From positions 1 through 6,215 of the forward strand of contig CALJPJ010000230.1 of the NCBI GenBank assembly GCA_937980625.1: a stretch of 6,215 bases of DNA, in the 5' to 3' direction. The notes below the pieces were generated by a model. The model searched no databases, had not been told where the DNA came from, and worked only from the letters and a program-made list of their open reading frames with translations. The position numbers and the translations under genes were made by a program. Origin of the DNA: an uncultured Bdellovibrionales bacterium (GTDB lineage Bacteria; Bdellovibrionota; Bdellovibrionia; Bdellovibrionales; UBA1609). Below are positions 4,764 to 6,215 of this stretch, in pieces; position 1 is the first letter of the stretch; each line of letters starts with the position of its first letter.

Positions 4764-6215
4764 ATGAAAAATAAAAATCCAAATAGAGATAAATACCTTG
4801 ATTACTCAGACCATTTATTTAAATGGGTTGATGCCTTGGGTATTCATCAAACTTTTTTTGGTAAATTATTCTCTTATCTAGAGTCTAAACTTGGGGTTAA
4901 AAGGCTACTTTCAGTATTTGTTTTTAGTATTTTTGTCTCTTTATTAGTAAACCTGAGCATTAACTCAACTCATAGTTATCGTCTGGGCCAAATTGCAAGT
5001 TCAGATATAACAGCCCCTGTTAGCTTTACTATGGTGGATGAAAAAAATACTTTTTTGTCAAAGCAAGAGGCTGTTAATAATGTTTCTCCTGTTTTTGACT
5101 ATTACCCGCAAGCTTATGAAAAATTAATTAAAAAGACTAAATTCACATTTGAGTTTTTTAGAAATAAAAAAGTAAACAATGAAAATGAACCCATAGATGA
5201 GTTAAAGGCTCATTTTGAATCTAAAATGGGATCAGATATTTCACTAGAGTTATTTATTTGGTTAGTAGAAAGTCAGTTCTCTATAGATATTGAAAGGGCC
5301 ATCTTACAAAACTTATCTAATTGGTCAAACAAAATGATTTACGATGGTGCAATCAGCTCGCAAACTGAGAACATAAATACAATTACAGTCAAAGGTATGG
5401 AATCAGAAGGAGAGTCACTATACAATATTGAGCTTTTATTGGATATTCGCAAAAAGAAATTCTTTTCTTTTGTAAAATTAAAATTTGAGAATAAACCAAG
5501 CAGTTTTTTTGAAAATATTAAAAAAATATCTTATTCTTTAATAGTTCCTAATCTAATTTTTAATGTCAGTGAAACAGAGTTTAGGCGAACTAAAGCTATT
5601 AGCCAAGTTAGAGTTGCAAAAATTAAAATTAACAGAAATCAGCTAATTGTTGCTAAAGGAGACTTGATTCAGTCGAGTCATTTAAAAATCTTAAGTGAAA
5701 TTCAGAAACTCAATTCATTCAAAACTATCTTATTTAAAATATTTTTGACAACGATTTTAATCTTTATTTTAGCAACAATTTTTTTATCATTTGTTAAAAG
5801 GTTTACTGCTAACAAAGTTAATATTGTGACCAAAGATTTAACAATACTTTCGACGGTGACATTAGTATCATTACTTACAATAAAGCTCTTTATTTTTGTT
5901 TCTGAAACTTCATTTTATAGTTTTATGAGCGATCACATTGGACCAGAATCATTAATGTATTTAGCACCACTGGCTATGGCGCCTATGTTGGCTGGTTTAT
6001 TAGTCTCATCTGGTGAGCTGGTTTGGTTATTTACAATTTTGTTTACTGTTTTTGTGTCACTCATGGTTGATTTTAATTTAAATTTAATGATTGTAACATT
6101 GGGTAGTGGGGTAGCTGCAGCCAGAGGTGTCTATAGTTGTAAAAAAAGAAATGACATATACTTTGCAGGTTTTAGGGCTGGCATAGTTGCGATGTTGCTA
6201 GTTATTCTAATAAGT
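4764..6215 (+). CDS. pgpH: PgpH-type cyclic-di-AMP phosphodiesterase (7TM-HD family), 3' end outside the window
   Basis: PgpH-family proteins are membrane receptors whose cytoplasmic HD domain cleaves the second messenger c-di-AMP. The first 484 codons are present. Residues 1-47 are cytosolic, then one helix (about 48-64). The extracytoplasmic 7TMR-HDED domain follows: it opens with the hallmark S-S-D-I-T-A-P-V-S-F-T-M-V-D-E (79-93) and N-N-V-S-P-V-F-D-Y (105-113), and closes with L-I-V-A-K-G-D-L-I (294-302). A run of helices starts at about 321 (321-344, 356-381, 397-417, 418-436, 440-456, 467-484), including A-P-L-A-M-A-P-M-L-A-G-L-L (401-413), typical of the 7TM part. The frame is open to the last base, so the gene is cut by the window, and the HD domain is not visible. 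Catalytic competence cannot be judged. The ATG at 4764 is the only near start (in-frame stop at 4749) but has no clear Shine-Dalgarno. In many bacteria ybeY follows. Confidence 0.9.
   Translation, partial: MKNKNPNRDKYLDYSDHLFKWVDALGIHQTFFGKLFSYLESKLGVKRLLSVFVFSIFVSLLVNLSINSTHSYRLGQIASSDITAPVSFTMVDEKNTFLSKQEAVNNVSPVFDYYPQAYEKLIKKTKFTFEFFRNKKVNNENEPIDELKAHFESKMGSDISLELFIWLVESQFSIDIERAILQNLSNWSNKMIYDGAISSQTENINTITVKGMESEGESLYNIELLLDIRKKKFFSFVKLKFENKPSSFFENIKKISYSLIVPNLIFNVSETEFRRTKAISQVRVAKIKINRNQLIVAKGDLIQSSHLKILSEIQKLNSFKTILFKIFLTTILIFILATIFLSFVKRFTANKVNIVTKDLTILSTVTLVSLLTIKLFIFVSETSFYSFMSDHIGPESLMYLAPLAMAPMLAGLLVSSGELVWLFTILFTVFVSLMVDFNLNLMIVTLGSGVAAARGVYSCKKRNDIYFAGFRAGIVAMLLVILIS

Overview
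The window is AT-rich bacterial DNA (roughly one third G+C by eye) with compact genes, two Shine-Dalgarno-led genes, a lipobox lipoprotein and a Sec-type secreted protein, so it is a diderm, Gram-negative-like chromosome. A PgpH-type cyclic-di-AMP phosphodiesterase together with a MurJ closest in layout to proteobacterial MurJ, plus a small Cys-rich secreted protein beginning C-P-D-L-x-G-x-Y-x-C, makes me lean towards an AT-rich member of the Bdellovibrionota or a related former deltaproteobacterium. That placement is inference. Nothing here proves it.

Layout. (1) 1-1268, plus strand: the C-terminal four fifths of murJ, the lipid II flippase. Its start lies before the window. (2) 1270-1701, plus strand: a small secreted four-cysteine protein that follows murJ directly, probably translated from a non-AUG codon just behind a Shine-Dalgarno sequence lying over the murJ stop. 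(3) 1702-1948: a convergent intergenic gap filled almost entirely by a 184-bp foldback element with perfect 18-bp GC-rich ends, which is the most unusual object in the window. (4) 1949-2509, minus strand: an unrecognised lipoprotein with its own promoter and a weak terminator. (5) 2669-3722, minus strand: mazG, the NTP pyrophosphohydrolase, followed with one base of spacing by a 79-residue membrane protein. (6) 3848-4453, minus strand: a DJ-1/PfpI family protein. (7) 4454-4763: a 310-bp divergent control region with a palindrome that supplies both -35 boxes, plus several potential RNA stems. (8) 4764 to the window end, plus strand: the N-terminal 484 codons of pgpH, cut off before the cytoplasmic HD domain.

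The genes are mostly housekeeping: envelope building (MurJ), nucleotide-pool cleaning (MazG), possible redox or carbonyl stress protection (DJ-1 family) and second-messenger turnover (PgpH). They do not form one pathway. No IS transposase, CRISPR array, rRNA or tRNA gene was found. The main points for follow-up are the foldback element, the probable ATT start codon, and the shared DJ-1/pgpH control region.
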